From UBA1952 sp965246855 (GTDB taxonomy: Bacteria; Bacteroidota; Bacteroidia; Chitinophagales; Chitinophagaceae): 64,000 bases of DNA. How positions within the stretch are numbered: the stretch's first letter is position 1; every line of letters begins with the position of its first letter. The position numbers were made by a program, and so were the translations under genes. The stretch covers positions 124,001 through 188,000 of the forward strand of contig CBDFFP010000009.1 in assembly GCA_965246855.1 (NCBI GenBank), written 5' to 3'. Below, one piece after another: positions 27,139-35,260 of this stretch. The notes under the pieces were generated by a model. That model ran no database searches and was not told where the DNA came from. It saw only the letters and a list, made by a program, of their open reading frames with translations.

Positions 27139-28530
27139 CTACGCTTCCTTCAATGCCGCCGCCAACTCCTGCAACACCTTCTTGGCGTCGCCAAACAACA
27201 TGCTGGTTTTAGGTTTGTAGAACAGGTCGTTTTCGATGCCCGCGTAGCCGGGCTTCATGCTCCGCTTGTTCACAATCACGTGCTGCGCCTTTTCCACTTC
27301 CAGAATTGGCATGCCGTAAATGGGCGAGGTCGGGTCTTCTTTTGCAGCAGGATTTACCACGTCGTTTGCGCCCAAAATCAAGACTACCGAAGTGGTTCCC
27401 ATGCTCGCGTTGGCATCTTCCATTTCCAAAAGCTTTTCGTAGGGAACATCCGCCTCGGCGAGAAGTACGTTCATGTGGCCCGGCATCCGGCCCGCCACCG
27501 GGTGAATGCCATACGCCACTTCCACCCCCTTTTCTTCCAACAGCTTTTCCAGTTCATGACACGCGTGTTGCGCCTGCGCAACGGCCAGCCCGTACCCCGG
27601 CACAATCAAGACCTTGCTGGCGTACGCCATCAGCGTGGCCGCGTCGGCGAGAGAGACTTCTTTGTGATGACCCGCTTCCTTCGCCACGCCATCTCCAGCC
27701 ACTTTTGCGCCCCCACCAAAGGAACCGAGCAGTACGTTTTTCAGCGAGCGGTTCATCGCCTTGCACATCAGGATGGTGAGAATCGTTCCTGCCGAGCCAA
27801 CGAGAATGCCGCCCGTGAGCATCACCGGATTGTCGTAGAGGAAACCGCCGAAAGCCGCCGCTACACCGGTAAAGGAATTAAGCAGGGAAATCACCACCGG
27901 CATGTCTGCGCCACCGATGGGCAGCACGAAGAGAATGCCGTAAGTCGCGGCCAGCGCCAGAATCATCCAGAAAGCGAAAGCTGGCCCACCCAAAAGCATC
28001 CATGCGGTTAGCGCAATCATGCCGCCGAAGAGCAGGAAGTTCAGCATTTGTCCGGCGGGAACAGTTCGGTCTTTCACCTTTCCGGCAAGTTTGCCCCAGG
28101 CAATAATGGAACCCGTTGCCGACACCGTTCCGATGATCATTCCGAGGAGAATAATGAGCAGCTTTCCGCCGGAAGCGTTCGGGTCGTGGTGAAACTCCAC
28201 GATGGAAATCAGCATGGCGCACGCGCCGCCCGTACCATTGAAAAGGCTCACCATTTCCGGCATCGCCGTCATCTGCACCCGCCGCGCTGACCTTGTGCCG
28301 AGTACGCCACCGACGAGCAGCCCGGCGAAAATCCAAATCTTGTTTTGGAGAAATTCACCGCCTTCGCCACCGTGTCTGTAAAGGAAAATTGTTGCCAGAA
28401 TAGCCAGTGTCATACCGCCTGCTGCCACAGTGTTTCCACGCCGCGCACTGTCAGGGCGCGAAAGCATTTTAAGGCCCAGAATAAAGGTGACAGAGCCGAT
28501 GAGGTAAGAGAGGGCGAGGAGTGTTTGCAT
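27139..28530 (-). CDS. pntB: NAD(P) transhydrogenase, beta subunit
   Basis: PntB forms the membrane proton channel and the NADP(H)-binding domain III of the proton-translocating transhydrogenase, making NADPH. The 463-residue protein starts at ATG 28530 (MQTLLALSYLIG). About nine hydrophobic helices fill residues 1-260. Domain III (about 290-463) has VPGYGLAVAQAQHACHELEKLL, GIHPVAGRMPGHMNVLLAEA, LILGANDVVNPAAK and GMPILEVEKAQHVIVNKRSM. It is the last gene of the pntA1-pntA2-pntB operon, separated from pntA2 by a palindromic repeat. Confidence 0.97.
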   Translation of the reverse strand: MQTLLALSYLIGSVTFILGLKMLSRPDSARRGNTVAAGGMTLAILATIFLYRHGGEGGEFLQNKIWIFAGLLVGGVLGTRSARRVQMTAMPEMVSLFNGTGGACAMLISIVEFHHDPNASGGKLLIILLGMIIGTVSATGSIIAWGKLAGKVKDRTVPAGQMLNFLLFGGMIALTAWMLLGGPAFAFWMILALAATYGILFVLPIGGADMPVVISLLNSFTGVAAAFGGFLYDNPVMLTGGILVGSAGTILTILMCKAMNRSLKNVLLGSFGGGAKVAGDGVAKEAGHHKEVSLADAATLMAYASKVLIVPGYGLAVAQAQHACHELEKLLEEKGVEVAYGIHPVAGRMPGHMNVLLAEADVPYEKLLEMEDANASMGTTSVVLILGANDVVNPAAKEDPTSPIYGMPILEVEKAQHVIVNKRSMKPGYAGIENDLFYKPKTSMLFGDAKKVLQELAAALKEA

Positions 28531-28545
28531 AAGGATTGTGGATTC

Positions 28546-28644
28546 GTAGGGACACGCGCAGCGTGTCCGCAAATGAAATGTGCTGGGTAGGAATGTGCAG
28601 CGTATGTCTCGTGTATTGTGCGGACAGGTGCAGCGTGTCCCTAT
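28546..28644. repeat. GTAGGGACACGC palindromic repeat, copy 2
   Basis: Left end CGTAGGGACACGC..GCGTGTCCGC, right end GCGGACAGG..GCGTGTCCCTA. It lies inside the pnt operon. The TAG closing pntA2 (28641-28643) is the repeat's own TAGGGACACG end, exactly as in copy 1 at 20957. Confidence 0.85.
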
Positions 28645-28958
28645 GCCTTCTTCTTTTTGGCGCTGAACATTTCCAGCATTCTGTCCGTCACCACAAAGCC
28701 GCCTACCACATTCAGCGTTCCCAGAACTACCGCCAGAAAGCCCAAAGTCAGGGCGAGATAATCATCGGACGGGGCGCTGCCCATCACGATAATGGCCCCG
28801 ATGACGACGACGCCGTGAATGGCATTTGCACCACTCATCAAAGGCGTGTGAAGCACGCTCGGCACTCGGCCAATAACCTCAATACCGAGGAAAATGGAGA
28901 GAATGACGATGGTGATGAGCTGCTGGTTGTCGAAAAAAAGAGCGGAGAGGGTTTCCAT
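28641..28958 (-). CDS. pntAB: NAD(P) transhydrogenase, alpha-2 subunit (membrane part of PntA)
   Basis: 105 residues with three to four membrane helices (LITIVILSIFLGIEVIG, ANAIHGVVVIGAIIVMG, LALTLGFLAVVLGTLNVVGGFVVTD). The pattern SVLHTPLMSGANAIHG is characteristic of the C-terminal membrane domain of PntA, encoded here as a separate gene as in Rhodospirillum. It lies between the alpha-1 and beta genes. Its stop codon is supplied by the downstream palindromic repeat, which may also adjust the ratio of subunits. Confidence 0.94.
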   Translation of the reverse strand: METLSALFFDNQQLITIVILSIFLGIEVIGRVPSVLHTPLMSGANAIHGVVVIGAIIVMGSAPSDDYLALTLGFLAVVLGTLNVVGGFVVTDRMLEMFSAKKKKA

Positions 28959-29068
28959 TTTTTAGTAGAATTTTTTTAGTAGAAAGCTGTTTGAAGTTTC
29001 AAAATTCAATAGCCAGTTTTCAAGAGTTTTTTGAATCCTGAACCTTGAAGTTGACTTCTGAATCTTGA

Positions 29069-30187
29069 TTACGACACCAGTGCCGCAACACGCGCGTTAT
29101 GCACCTTCCCGTCGTGCGTGAGGCAAGCGCCGGTTACAAGTTCGTCTTCAAAAGGCAGTTGGAGCGCACCTTCTTTGGAAGTCAAAAGCGCAAGGAAATT
29201 GGTGACGTTTTTCGCGTAGAGTTTGCTCGCGTCGGCAGGCGTGGTAGCAGGAAGATTCGTTGGCCCCATGATGGAAATGCCGTTGTGCAAAACCGTTTCA
29301 TCCGGCTTTGTGAGCGCGCAGTTTCCGCCGCTCGCCGCTGCCAAATCCACTACTACCGAGCCGGGGCGCATCGCTTCCAAAGCTTCTAACGGAATCAGTT
29401 TCGGCGCGGGCTTTCCGGGAATTTGCGCGGTAGTAATAATGATGTCGCTCTTGCGGACATGCTCGGCAATCTTGGCCGCTTGTCGTACTTTGAATTCGTC
29501 GCTTTGCTCTACCGCGTAGCCGCCTGCTGCGCTTGCGTCTGCTGCGCCTTCCACCTCAATGAATTTTGCCCCCAAGCTGCCCACTTCTTCTTTCACTGCC
29601 GGGCGTGTGTCAAACACTTCCACCACTGCGCCCAAGCGGCGCGCTGTGGCAATCGCTTGCAAGCCCGCCACGCCCGCACCGAGAATCAAAACCTTGGCAG
29701 GCGGCACGGAACCGGCAGCGGTCATGAACATCGGCATGTAGCGCCCATACGCCGCAGCGGCAATCAGCACGGCTTTGTAACCTGCAATATTGGCCTGACT
29801 GGAGAGCACGTCCATTGCCTGTGCGCGCGTAGTTCGGGGTAGTAAATCCAGCGAGAAAGAGGTTATGCCTTTCTCCTTCCACTGTGCGGCAAGCTGCAGG
29901 TTGGATAGCGCGTTGTACTGCCCGATAAACACCTGTCCGGCTTTGGGCGAAGCGGCATCTGCAGGCGCGTGAATGGACAGCACCACGTCGGCAGTTTGCA
30001 GAATGTGGGCGCGTAGATGGAAGACGGCCCCCGCAGTTTCGTAGGCCATGTCGGTTGCAAAAGCGGCGACGCCCGCGCCGGGTTCGGCCCAAACGGCGAT
30101 ACCTTTTTTCACCAGTCCGGCTACGGCTTCCGGCACAAGGGAGACGCGGGTTTCGGGTGCGGATTCTTTCAAAATTCCAACAATCAT
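29069..30187 (-). CDS. pntAA: NAD(P) transhydrogenase, alpha-1 subunit
   Basis: The 372-residue soluble subunit binds NAD(H) and belongs to the alanine dehydrogenase/PntA fold. It starts at ATG 30187 (MIVGILKESAPETRVSLVPE). Signatures are VFIGQYNALSN, SLDLLPRTTRAQAMDVLSSQANIAGYKAV, the nucleotide-binding GAGVAGLQAIATARRLGA, the acidic strand end VEVFDTR, and IITTAQIPGKPAPKLI. An upstream extension exists but starts inside the divergent bpX promoter region. It is first in the operon with pntAB and pntB and divergent from the ternary-system operon. Confidence 0.95.
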   Translation of the reverse strand: MIVGILKESAPETRVSLVPEAVAGLVKKGIAVWAEPGAGVAAFATDMAYETAGAVFHLRAHILQTADVVLSIHAPADAASPKAGQVFIGQYNALSNLQLAAQWKEKGITSFSLDLLPRTTRAQAMDVLSSQANIAGYKAVLIAAAAYGRYMPMFMTAAGSVPPAKVLILGAGVAGLQAIATARRLGAVVEVFDTRPAVKEEVGSLGAKFIEVEGAADASAAGGYAVEQSDEFKVRQAAKIAEHVRKSDIIITTAQIPGKPAPKLIPLEALEAMRPGSVVVDLAAASGGNCALTKPDETVLHNGISIMGPTNLPATTPADASKLYAKNVTNFLALLTSKEGALQLPFEDELVTGACLTHDGKVHNARVAALVS

Positions 30188-30355
30188 AAGTGCTGTTTGG
30201 CGAAAGGTAGAGCGTAGGGCCGGGCCATGCAAACAGCAGGTAGCTTTCTTCCTTTTCTTTCCCGGAAAAACCGCTTTGACACAACGCTTTTCACCCATTC
30301 CCTTGCGGAACTTTGCCCGTTCCGCAACCGGCTTAAAATCGTGCCTTCCTCGCCA

Positions 30356-31000
30356 ATGTCTTTCTTCCATGCCATTCATAGCTTGCGCACGCAGGGCGAC
30401 TTGGTGTTCTCTCTAAAGGCCCTACATACAACACCCGCCGAAGACGGAATGGTGGTCGATTTTTTGAAAGCTGAGTACGCGCAGGAATCGCTTCAATATC
30501 CTCACGAGTTGCCTGGTTTTGATGCGCAGGCCGCACTTTGGGCAGCCCGCGTTCTGTACTTTTCAGCGCAGCTTTTTGTGTATCGGGAAAATACGGAAAA
30601 AGACCTTTCCAAGCTTTTCGTTCCCTACGATTCACCCGGCGCGGCGGCTTTTCTTTCTACCGATTTGTGTCTGCGCTTTTTGCCGTCGTTGGTCACAGGT
30701 CTCACGGCGCAGGATGCCGCCGATCCTTTAATTCCGAAACTCCGGGAAATGCTCCCAAAATTTCCTTACAGCACCATTGGCGAAGACGAGGATTTTGCAC
30801 CCGCTTTCAGCGAAAATGGCTGGTCCGATTCCTGCTACCGGCAGCTTTACACCGAGCGCGTGATTGCGCGCCGCGATGCCCACCAGCTACAATGGCCGCC
30901 CGTTCGCGATGCTGTTCTGGAAATGCTCGGCGACCACGCCGAAAGCTATTGGCCGGGCCTTAAAACGCTGTCGCCGGAACAGTCTTTTTCCGCGCTTTAA
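30356..31000 (+). CDS. First gene of MoxR-vWA-propeller system; bpX-type accessory protein
   Basis: 214 residues from ATG 30356 (MSFFHAIHSLRTQGDL); the 43 upstream codons lack a plausible start context. It has no signal peptide or membrane helix. The protein is helical with conserved-looking blocks FLKAEYAQESLQYPHELPGFDAQAALWAARVLYFSAQLFVYRE and AYWPGL-like ESYWPGLKTLSPEQ at the C-terminus. I place it with the bpX-type accessory domains because of this composition and its position 38 bases before moxR. I cannot assign the bpX number. It probably works as a cytoplasmic partner of the ATPase. Confidence 0.7.
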   Translation: MSFFHAIHSLRTQGDLVFSLKALHTTPAEDGMVVDFLKAEYAQESLQYPHELPGFDAQAALWAARVLYFSAQLFVYRENTEKDLSKLFVPYDSPGAAAFLSTDLCLRFLPSLVTGLTAQDAADPLIPKLREMLPKFPYSTIGEDEDFAPAFSENGWSDSCYRQLYTERVIARRDAHQLQWPPVRDAVLEMLGDHAESYWPGLKTLSPEQSFSAL

Positions 31001-31038
31001 AAACCCGGTTTTCTTACGCCGCTCCCGCTTCGTTTTCT

Positions 31039-32223
31039 ATGCTTTCAACTGCTCCAAAGTCCTCTATTCCTTCGCCCGAAAAAAACCTGGAAAGCCCTCC
31101 GGTTGCCCGGTTGCAAGCGGCGCTTTCTTTCCTGAAAACGCAGTTTGCCGGCAAGGATGACATTATTGACCTGCTGGGGATTTGCCTTGTAGCGCGAGAA
31201 AATATTTTTCTCTATGGCCCACCCGGCACAGCTAAAAGCGCCTTGATTCGCGGCTTGGCGCAGGCAGTTCCCGACGGCAAAAACTTTGAGTACCTGCTGA
31301 CGCGCTTCACGGAGCCGAGTGAAATTTTCGGGCCGTTTGACATTCGCTTACTCAAGGAAGGCGAACTGAAAACCAATACAGAAGGCATGATGCCGGAAGC
31401 GTCGCTGGTTTTTCTGGACGAACTTTTCAACGCCAATTCCGCCATTCTCAACAGCTTGCTGACGGCGCTGAACGAAAAGATTTTCCGGCGCGGAAAAGAC
31501 GTGCAACGACTGCCGGTTTTAATGTTTGCCGGCGCGAGCAATGCACTGCCGGAAGACGAGGCTTTGACAGCACTTTTTGACCGCTTTCTGGTGCGCGTAA
31601 ATTGCCGGAACGTAGCGCCGGATTTGCTTTCGCAGGTCTTGGTAGCGGGCCGTAAGCTGGAACAGCAAAAGGCGACGGAATCCCCCCTGATAACGACGGC
31701 GGAATTAGAAGCGTTGCAGGCCGCTTGTCAAACCGTCAATCTTGCGCCCGTGGCGGATACTTACGTGCAGGCCATTTTTGCGTTGCGCAGCGCCGGGATT
31801 TCAGTATCAGACCGGCGCGCGGTGAAGATGCAAAGTCTTGTTGCGGCGAGTGCTTTGTTGTGTGGCCGCACCATTGCCACGCTCTCGGATTTGTGGGTGC
31901 TGAAACACGTTTGGGATACCGAGGAACAAGTGGAAATCCTGGAAGGCATCGTGAACCATTTGATTGAAAAAGACGCCCCGGAAACGGCGCATCCACAAGC
32001 CTATGCTAACCACGCGCCCGACGCGGAAACCTTGATGCAGGACGTGAAAAAACTGGCTGAAGCGTGGAAAAATCCCGACCTGAAACCCTCAGAGCAAAAC
32101 GTGGTAAAAGACCAGTTGCGCTACCTGCAAACGCGCTGCGACTGGATCAAAAAGCCGGAACAAAAACAGTTTGTGCAAGCCGAAATTGACGCCCTGTGGA
32201 AGACCATTCTTCATACGCTGTAA
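31039..32223 (+). CDS. MoxR family AAA+ ATPase
   Basis: The 394-residue cytoplasmic ATPase is expected to act as a hexameric chaperone with the vWA protein encoded two genes downstream. Walker A is GPPGTAKS (residues 60-67) and Walker B LVFLDE (Asp127-Glu128). The sensor/arginine-finger region is DEALTALFDRFLVRV, followed by a winged-helix-like lid (SDRRAVKMQSLVAASALLCGR, residues about 255-275). A helical C-terminal extension (about 300-394), ending near CDWIKKPEQ, is typical of RavA/bpX-type MoxR proteins. Its 3' end overlaps the next gene by 28 bases, implying coupled translation. Confidence 0.93.
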   Translation: MLSTAPKSSIPSPEKNLESPPVARLQAALSFLKTQFAGKDDIIDLLGICLVARENIFLYGPPGTAKSALIRGLAQAVPDGKNFEYLLTRFTEPSEIFGPFDIRLLKEGELKTNTEGMMPEASLVFLDELFNANSAILNSLLTALNEKIFRRGKDVQRLPVLMFAGASNALPEDEALTALFDRFLVRVNCRNVAPDLLSQVLVAGRKLEQQKATESPLITTAELEALQAACQTVNLAPVADTYVQAIFALRSAGISVSDRRAVKMQSLVAASALLCGRTIATLSDLWVLKHVWDTEEQVEILEGIVNHLIEKDAPETAHPQAYANHAPDAETLMQDVKKLAEAWKNPDLKPSEQNVVKDQLRYLQTRCDWIKKPEQKQFVQAEIDALWKTILHTL

Positions 32224-32930
32224 CGCAGTTGCTGGCGAGCTTGCCGCTGTCGGAAGTGGGCTCGCTTGCGGTGCTTCGCCACTGGGAAAACCTACAGGTT
32301 GCCCGGACGGAAGATGCGTTGTGGCTAAAGGGATTTATGCCGGAACAAGCCGCTTCACCGTTGCTGCAACAGTTGCCGCACCTTCACGTTTTTCACGCCC
32401 GCGAAGGACTGCTTTTTACCAAAGGCCGGTTGCTTCCGCAGCGAAAAACGCCTACCGGACTTTTATGGACAGCGATTGCGGAAGCGTTTCCCGTTTCTTT
32501 TGAAAAACTCAACCACAATTTTTTTGGCGTAAACGACCCGGTGGATGTGCGGCTCCTTTCTACCCATTTTCCCCACGAAGCCACTGCTTTACTCACGTCT
32601 CTTTCGGCCTTGCGCGATGCGGTGGAAACGCTTGCAACGCCCCGGCTTCAAAACCTGTCGTGGACGATTTTGGGAAACGACGCGCTGTTGGTAGGAACGC
32701 CTTTGTTGCCGCTTCCGGGCCAAGCGTACTGGCAACGCGGGCCGCACCTTTTGCCCGCCGGTTTTGACTTTGAATTTCCCATTTTTGCGCGGCAATTTGG
32801 AGCGGCCACGGCGATAGAAAAATCGGCTTGGATTTTGTGGCAGACCGGCGGTGATTATGTGTTTATTCCGCCTGCTTCATTGGCTCCGCTTTCGCGTAGC
32901 AGCGTGCGGCTTAGTTTAAATACCCGGTAG
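32196..32930 (+). CDS. bpX-type protein of the ternary system
   Basis: 244 residues; the ATG at 32196 lies inside the end of moxR (28-base overlap), and a TTG at 32229 is an alternative start. There is no signal peptide. Repeated beta segments (LQVARTEDALWLKGFMPEQ, HLHVFHAREGLLFTKGRLLPQRKTPTG, LLVGTPLLPLPGQAYWQRGPHLLPAGFDFEFPIFA) suggest a beta-rich globular fold that may complete or dock on a propeller. It begins immediately after the ATPase and ends 2 bases before the vWA gene. I infer membership in the system from the context and this sequence type. The specific function is unknown. Confidence 0.72.
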   Translation: MEDHSSYAVTQLLASLPLSEVGSLAVLRHWENLQVARTEDALWLKGFMPEQAASPLLQQLPHLHVFHAREGLLFTKGRLLPQRKTPTGLLWTAIAEAFPVSFEKLNHNFFGVNDPVDVRLLSTHFPHEATALLTSLSALRDAVETLATPRLQNLSWTILGNDALLVGTPLLPLPGQAYWQRGPHLLPAGFDFEFPIFARQFGAATAIEKSAWILWQTGGDYVFIPPASLAPLSRSSVRLSLNTR

Positions 32931-32932
32931 CC

Positions 32933-35260
32933 ATGGACGCACAATCTTACTTTCAAAGTCATCAGGAATACTTCTGGGAATGGAGTACGGATTCCGACAG
33001 CGACGAAGCGTACAATTTGCTTCAGGTTCCGCACGTCGGCACGATTGGTTACCGGCCCTACGTTTTGGAATTGCTTCGCCAACTGGCCGACGAAGGATTG
33101 CCGCCTTTCGGGGCATTTTTGCTGGTACTATACGCGTCTGGCAACACGCACGCCACGTTTGACGGACTGCAGTATCACCTGCGCCGCATCAAGCGCCAAT
33201 ACGGTACACTCGCTGACACCGACGCGGTTTTGAACCTGCTTCAAAACATTCGGGAGTTGAAGAGTACCTACAAAACGCCGCAGCACAAAATGGCTTTGCT
33301 GTACGCGCTTTTCCGGGATTGCCACCACCGGATTTCGCCGGGAGACAGCCGGAAAATTCTGGTCGGAATTGCCGATGCCGACACGCTGAAAAGGTGTGCG
33401 CAACCCGCGCTTTTCAAAACCGATATTTTCATCCGCGACCTGCACACGCTGGCCTTGATTGCCCAGAAATTTCCGACGGTGCAAAGCCTGTTGGAAGCCG
33501 TGCAGGAGCAGCCGCCGAAGCCGGAAATTCCCGAAGAGATTATCTCCCAAACGGCACCGCAGAAAGACGTGGATTTGATAACGGCGCTGCTTCAAAACCC
33601 AGAAACTTTTCCGGTGGCGGCGTTGATAAAACGATTATGGAGCGGGCTGCGTGTACAAATGCACCCTTCGTCGCCGGGGCTGCAACCGCTGGGGGGCGTA
33701 AGCGACGTAACCAACAAAGGCCCGCTGGACCGCCTGCTGCTTTCGGAGTTTGCTAATCCCGACGAACTGTTGCTTTTGCGGCTGGCCAACAGTGAGGCAT
33801 TGTACGTGCAGCGCGAAATTCCGCCGGAAGAAAACCGCCGCGAGCGCGTGTTGCTCACCGATGTTTCGCTGCAAGGTTGGGGCACGCCCAAAGTGCTGAA
33901 CCACGCGGCGGCGCTGGCCATTGCGACCCACCCGAAGTCTCAAATTCCGACGCGCATTTTTACACTGGGCGAAGAGGCACAGGAAATGTTTTTCCACAAC
34001 GCCGAAGCGGTTTTTGAAGGGGTGCAACATGTAAGCGCCGCGCTGGATGCTCACGAAGGATTAGCCCATTTTTTTGCTTCCCAAACAACGGCGAAAGAGC
34101 GCGAGGTTTTCCTTTTCCTCAGCGAAGCCACATGGGCGGAAGAAGCGTTGCAACAGGCTCTTCGGGTTCACCGCGACCAGCTGAGCTTTCTGGTGCTGAC
34201 CCGGCCCGACGGCACGCTTCAGTTGTTTGATATGCGGCGCGGCGGAAAGAAATTGGTGCAGACGCTTACGCTGCCTTTGGAAGAGCTTTGGAAAGCTCCG
34301 GTTAGGCCGCGAAAATCCAAAAGTGCGGACGTTGCGCCGGAAGAGTATCCGATTCTGCTGCCCATATCCATATCCAACAAGCTGGCAATTTTGCCTTTGG
34401 ACGACGATTTTTATTTTCTCAGTACTCGCAAGCACTTGTACCAAATAAAGGCGGTGAGTACAGAGAATTACTACAATCCTAGCCTTAAAGCACTGAAACC
34501 TCTTCACCGGAATGTTTCCTTTAAAGCAGCGGGCGTTTTTGCCTTAGGATACGATGCTGACGGTTTGCAGCTTTGTCAACTTCGCCCTGCGGACAGTCAA
34601 TTGAGTGTTTTGCACCTTTCCACTAAAGCCTACACGCGAATGGATTTTCCGGCGAGTGCCGGAGCTGATTATAAACTGCTCTTTGTAGAAGGACAATTCT
34701 ATGTTGTAGAAGCAAACAGTAAGTACTGCTATCAGATAGATTTCCAAAACAAACTTTGGCGGCATGTTGGGACTAAGAGAGAAGACCTTCGAAAGGCTTT
34801 GGATAAGATAGCGAGGGCCGAAAGCTTCTATTTCGGTCCCTACACTTACAAAGTACTAAGCAGCCACAACACCATTGGCATCAACGAGCGCGGGGAACTG
34901 CAACTTTCCCATTATTCCCTGCAATGGGAAGGGCAAAATGTGCGGTTGCAAAAGGCCTATACGGGACGCTTCAAAGCCGTTGCGAAGCGAGAAGGAAAGA
35001 CGTTTTATTTTGAGGACGGAAGCGCGGTACACACCAATAGTGAAGGCATGATTCGCTTGCGCAGCAGCGACGCTTCTTTGCCCGATATTTTCATTCCCAC
35101 CGCTTTGGATTTTACGCTCACCATAGCGACGGATACTTTTTACACCGGCTCGCCCCAATTTGTGCCGCACAAAAGTTCTTTAAAAACAGAGACGATTCAC
35201 CGCTTTTACCAAAAGTTTTTTGAGCCGTTTTTAGACCGGATTCTGCGCTATGAATCTTAA
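32933..35260 (+). CDS. vWA plus beta-propeller core protein of the ternary system
   Basis: 775 residues. Residues 1-230 are helical (GTIGYRPYVLELLRQLADEGLPPFGAFLLVLYASG). A von Willebrand A domain spans about 300-450: strand RVLLTDVSLQGWG carries Asp310 and Ser312 of a MIDAS-like motif, but the third position is Gln. The second acidic loop (FLFLSEATWAEEA) is also atypical, so metal binding may be reduced. Residues about 465-745 form repeated four-strand units (FYFLSTRKHLYQIKAV, GVFALGYDADGLQLCQLR, LLFVEGQFYVVEANSKYCYQI, GRFKAVAKREGKTFYFEDGSAVHTN) consistent with a beta-propeller. It is the likely MoxR client-recognition subunit. Confidence 0.8.
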   Translation: MDAQSYFQSHQEYFWEWSTDSDSDEAYNLLQVPHVGTIGYRPYVLELLRQLADEGLPPFGAFLLVLYASGNTHATFDGLQYHLRRIKRQYGTLADTDAVLNLLQNIRELKSTYKTPQHKMALLYALFRDCHHRISPGDSRKILVGIADADTLKRCAQPALFKTDIFIRDLHTLALIAQKFPTVQSLLEAVQEQPPKPEIPEEIISQTAPQKDVDLITALLQNPETFPVAALIKRLWSGLRVQMHPSSPGLQPLGGVSDVTNKGPLDRLLLSEFANPDELLLLRLANSEALYVQREIPPEENRRERVLLTDVSLQGWGTPKVLNHAAALAIATHPKSQIPTRIFTLGEEAQEMFFHNAEAVFEGVQHVSAALDAHEGLAHFFASQTTAKEREVFLFLSEATWAEEALQQALRVHRDQLSFLVLTRPDGTLQLFDMRRGGKKLVQTLTLPLEELWKAPVRPRKSKSADVAPEEYPILLPISISNKLAILPLDDDFYFLSTRKHLYQIKAVSTENYYNPSLKALKPLHRNVSFKAAGVFALGYDADGLQLCQLRPADSQLSVLHLSTKAYTRMDFPASAGADYKLLFVEGQFYVVEANSKYCYQIDFQNKLWRHVGTKREDLRKALDKIARAESFYFGPYTYKVLSSHNTIGINERGELQLSHYSLQWEGQNVRLQKAYTGRFKAVAKREGKTFYFEDGSAVHTNSEGMIRLRSSDASLPDIFIPTALDFTLTIATDTFYTGSPQFVPHKSSLKTETIHRFYQKFFEPFLDRILRYES

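Noticed and set aside
25927..28011. 694-codon open frame on the + strand
   Set aside because: It runs antisense to the DUF3575-like, hypothetical, dcd and pntB genes. Its residues are typical of an antisense shadow in G+C-rich sequence.
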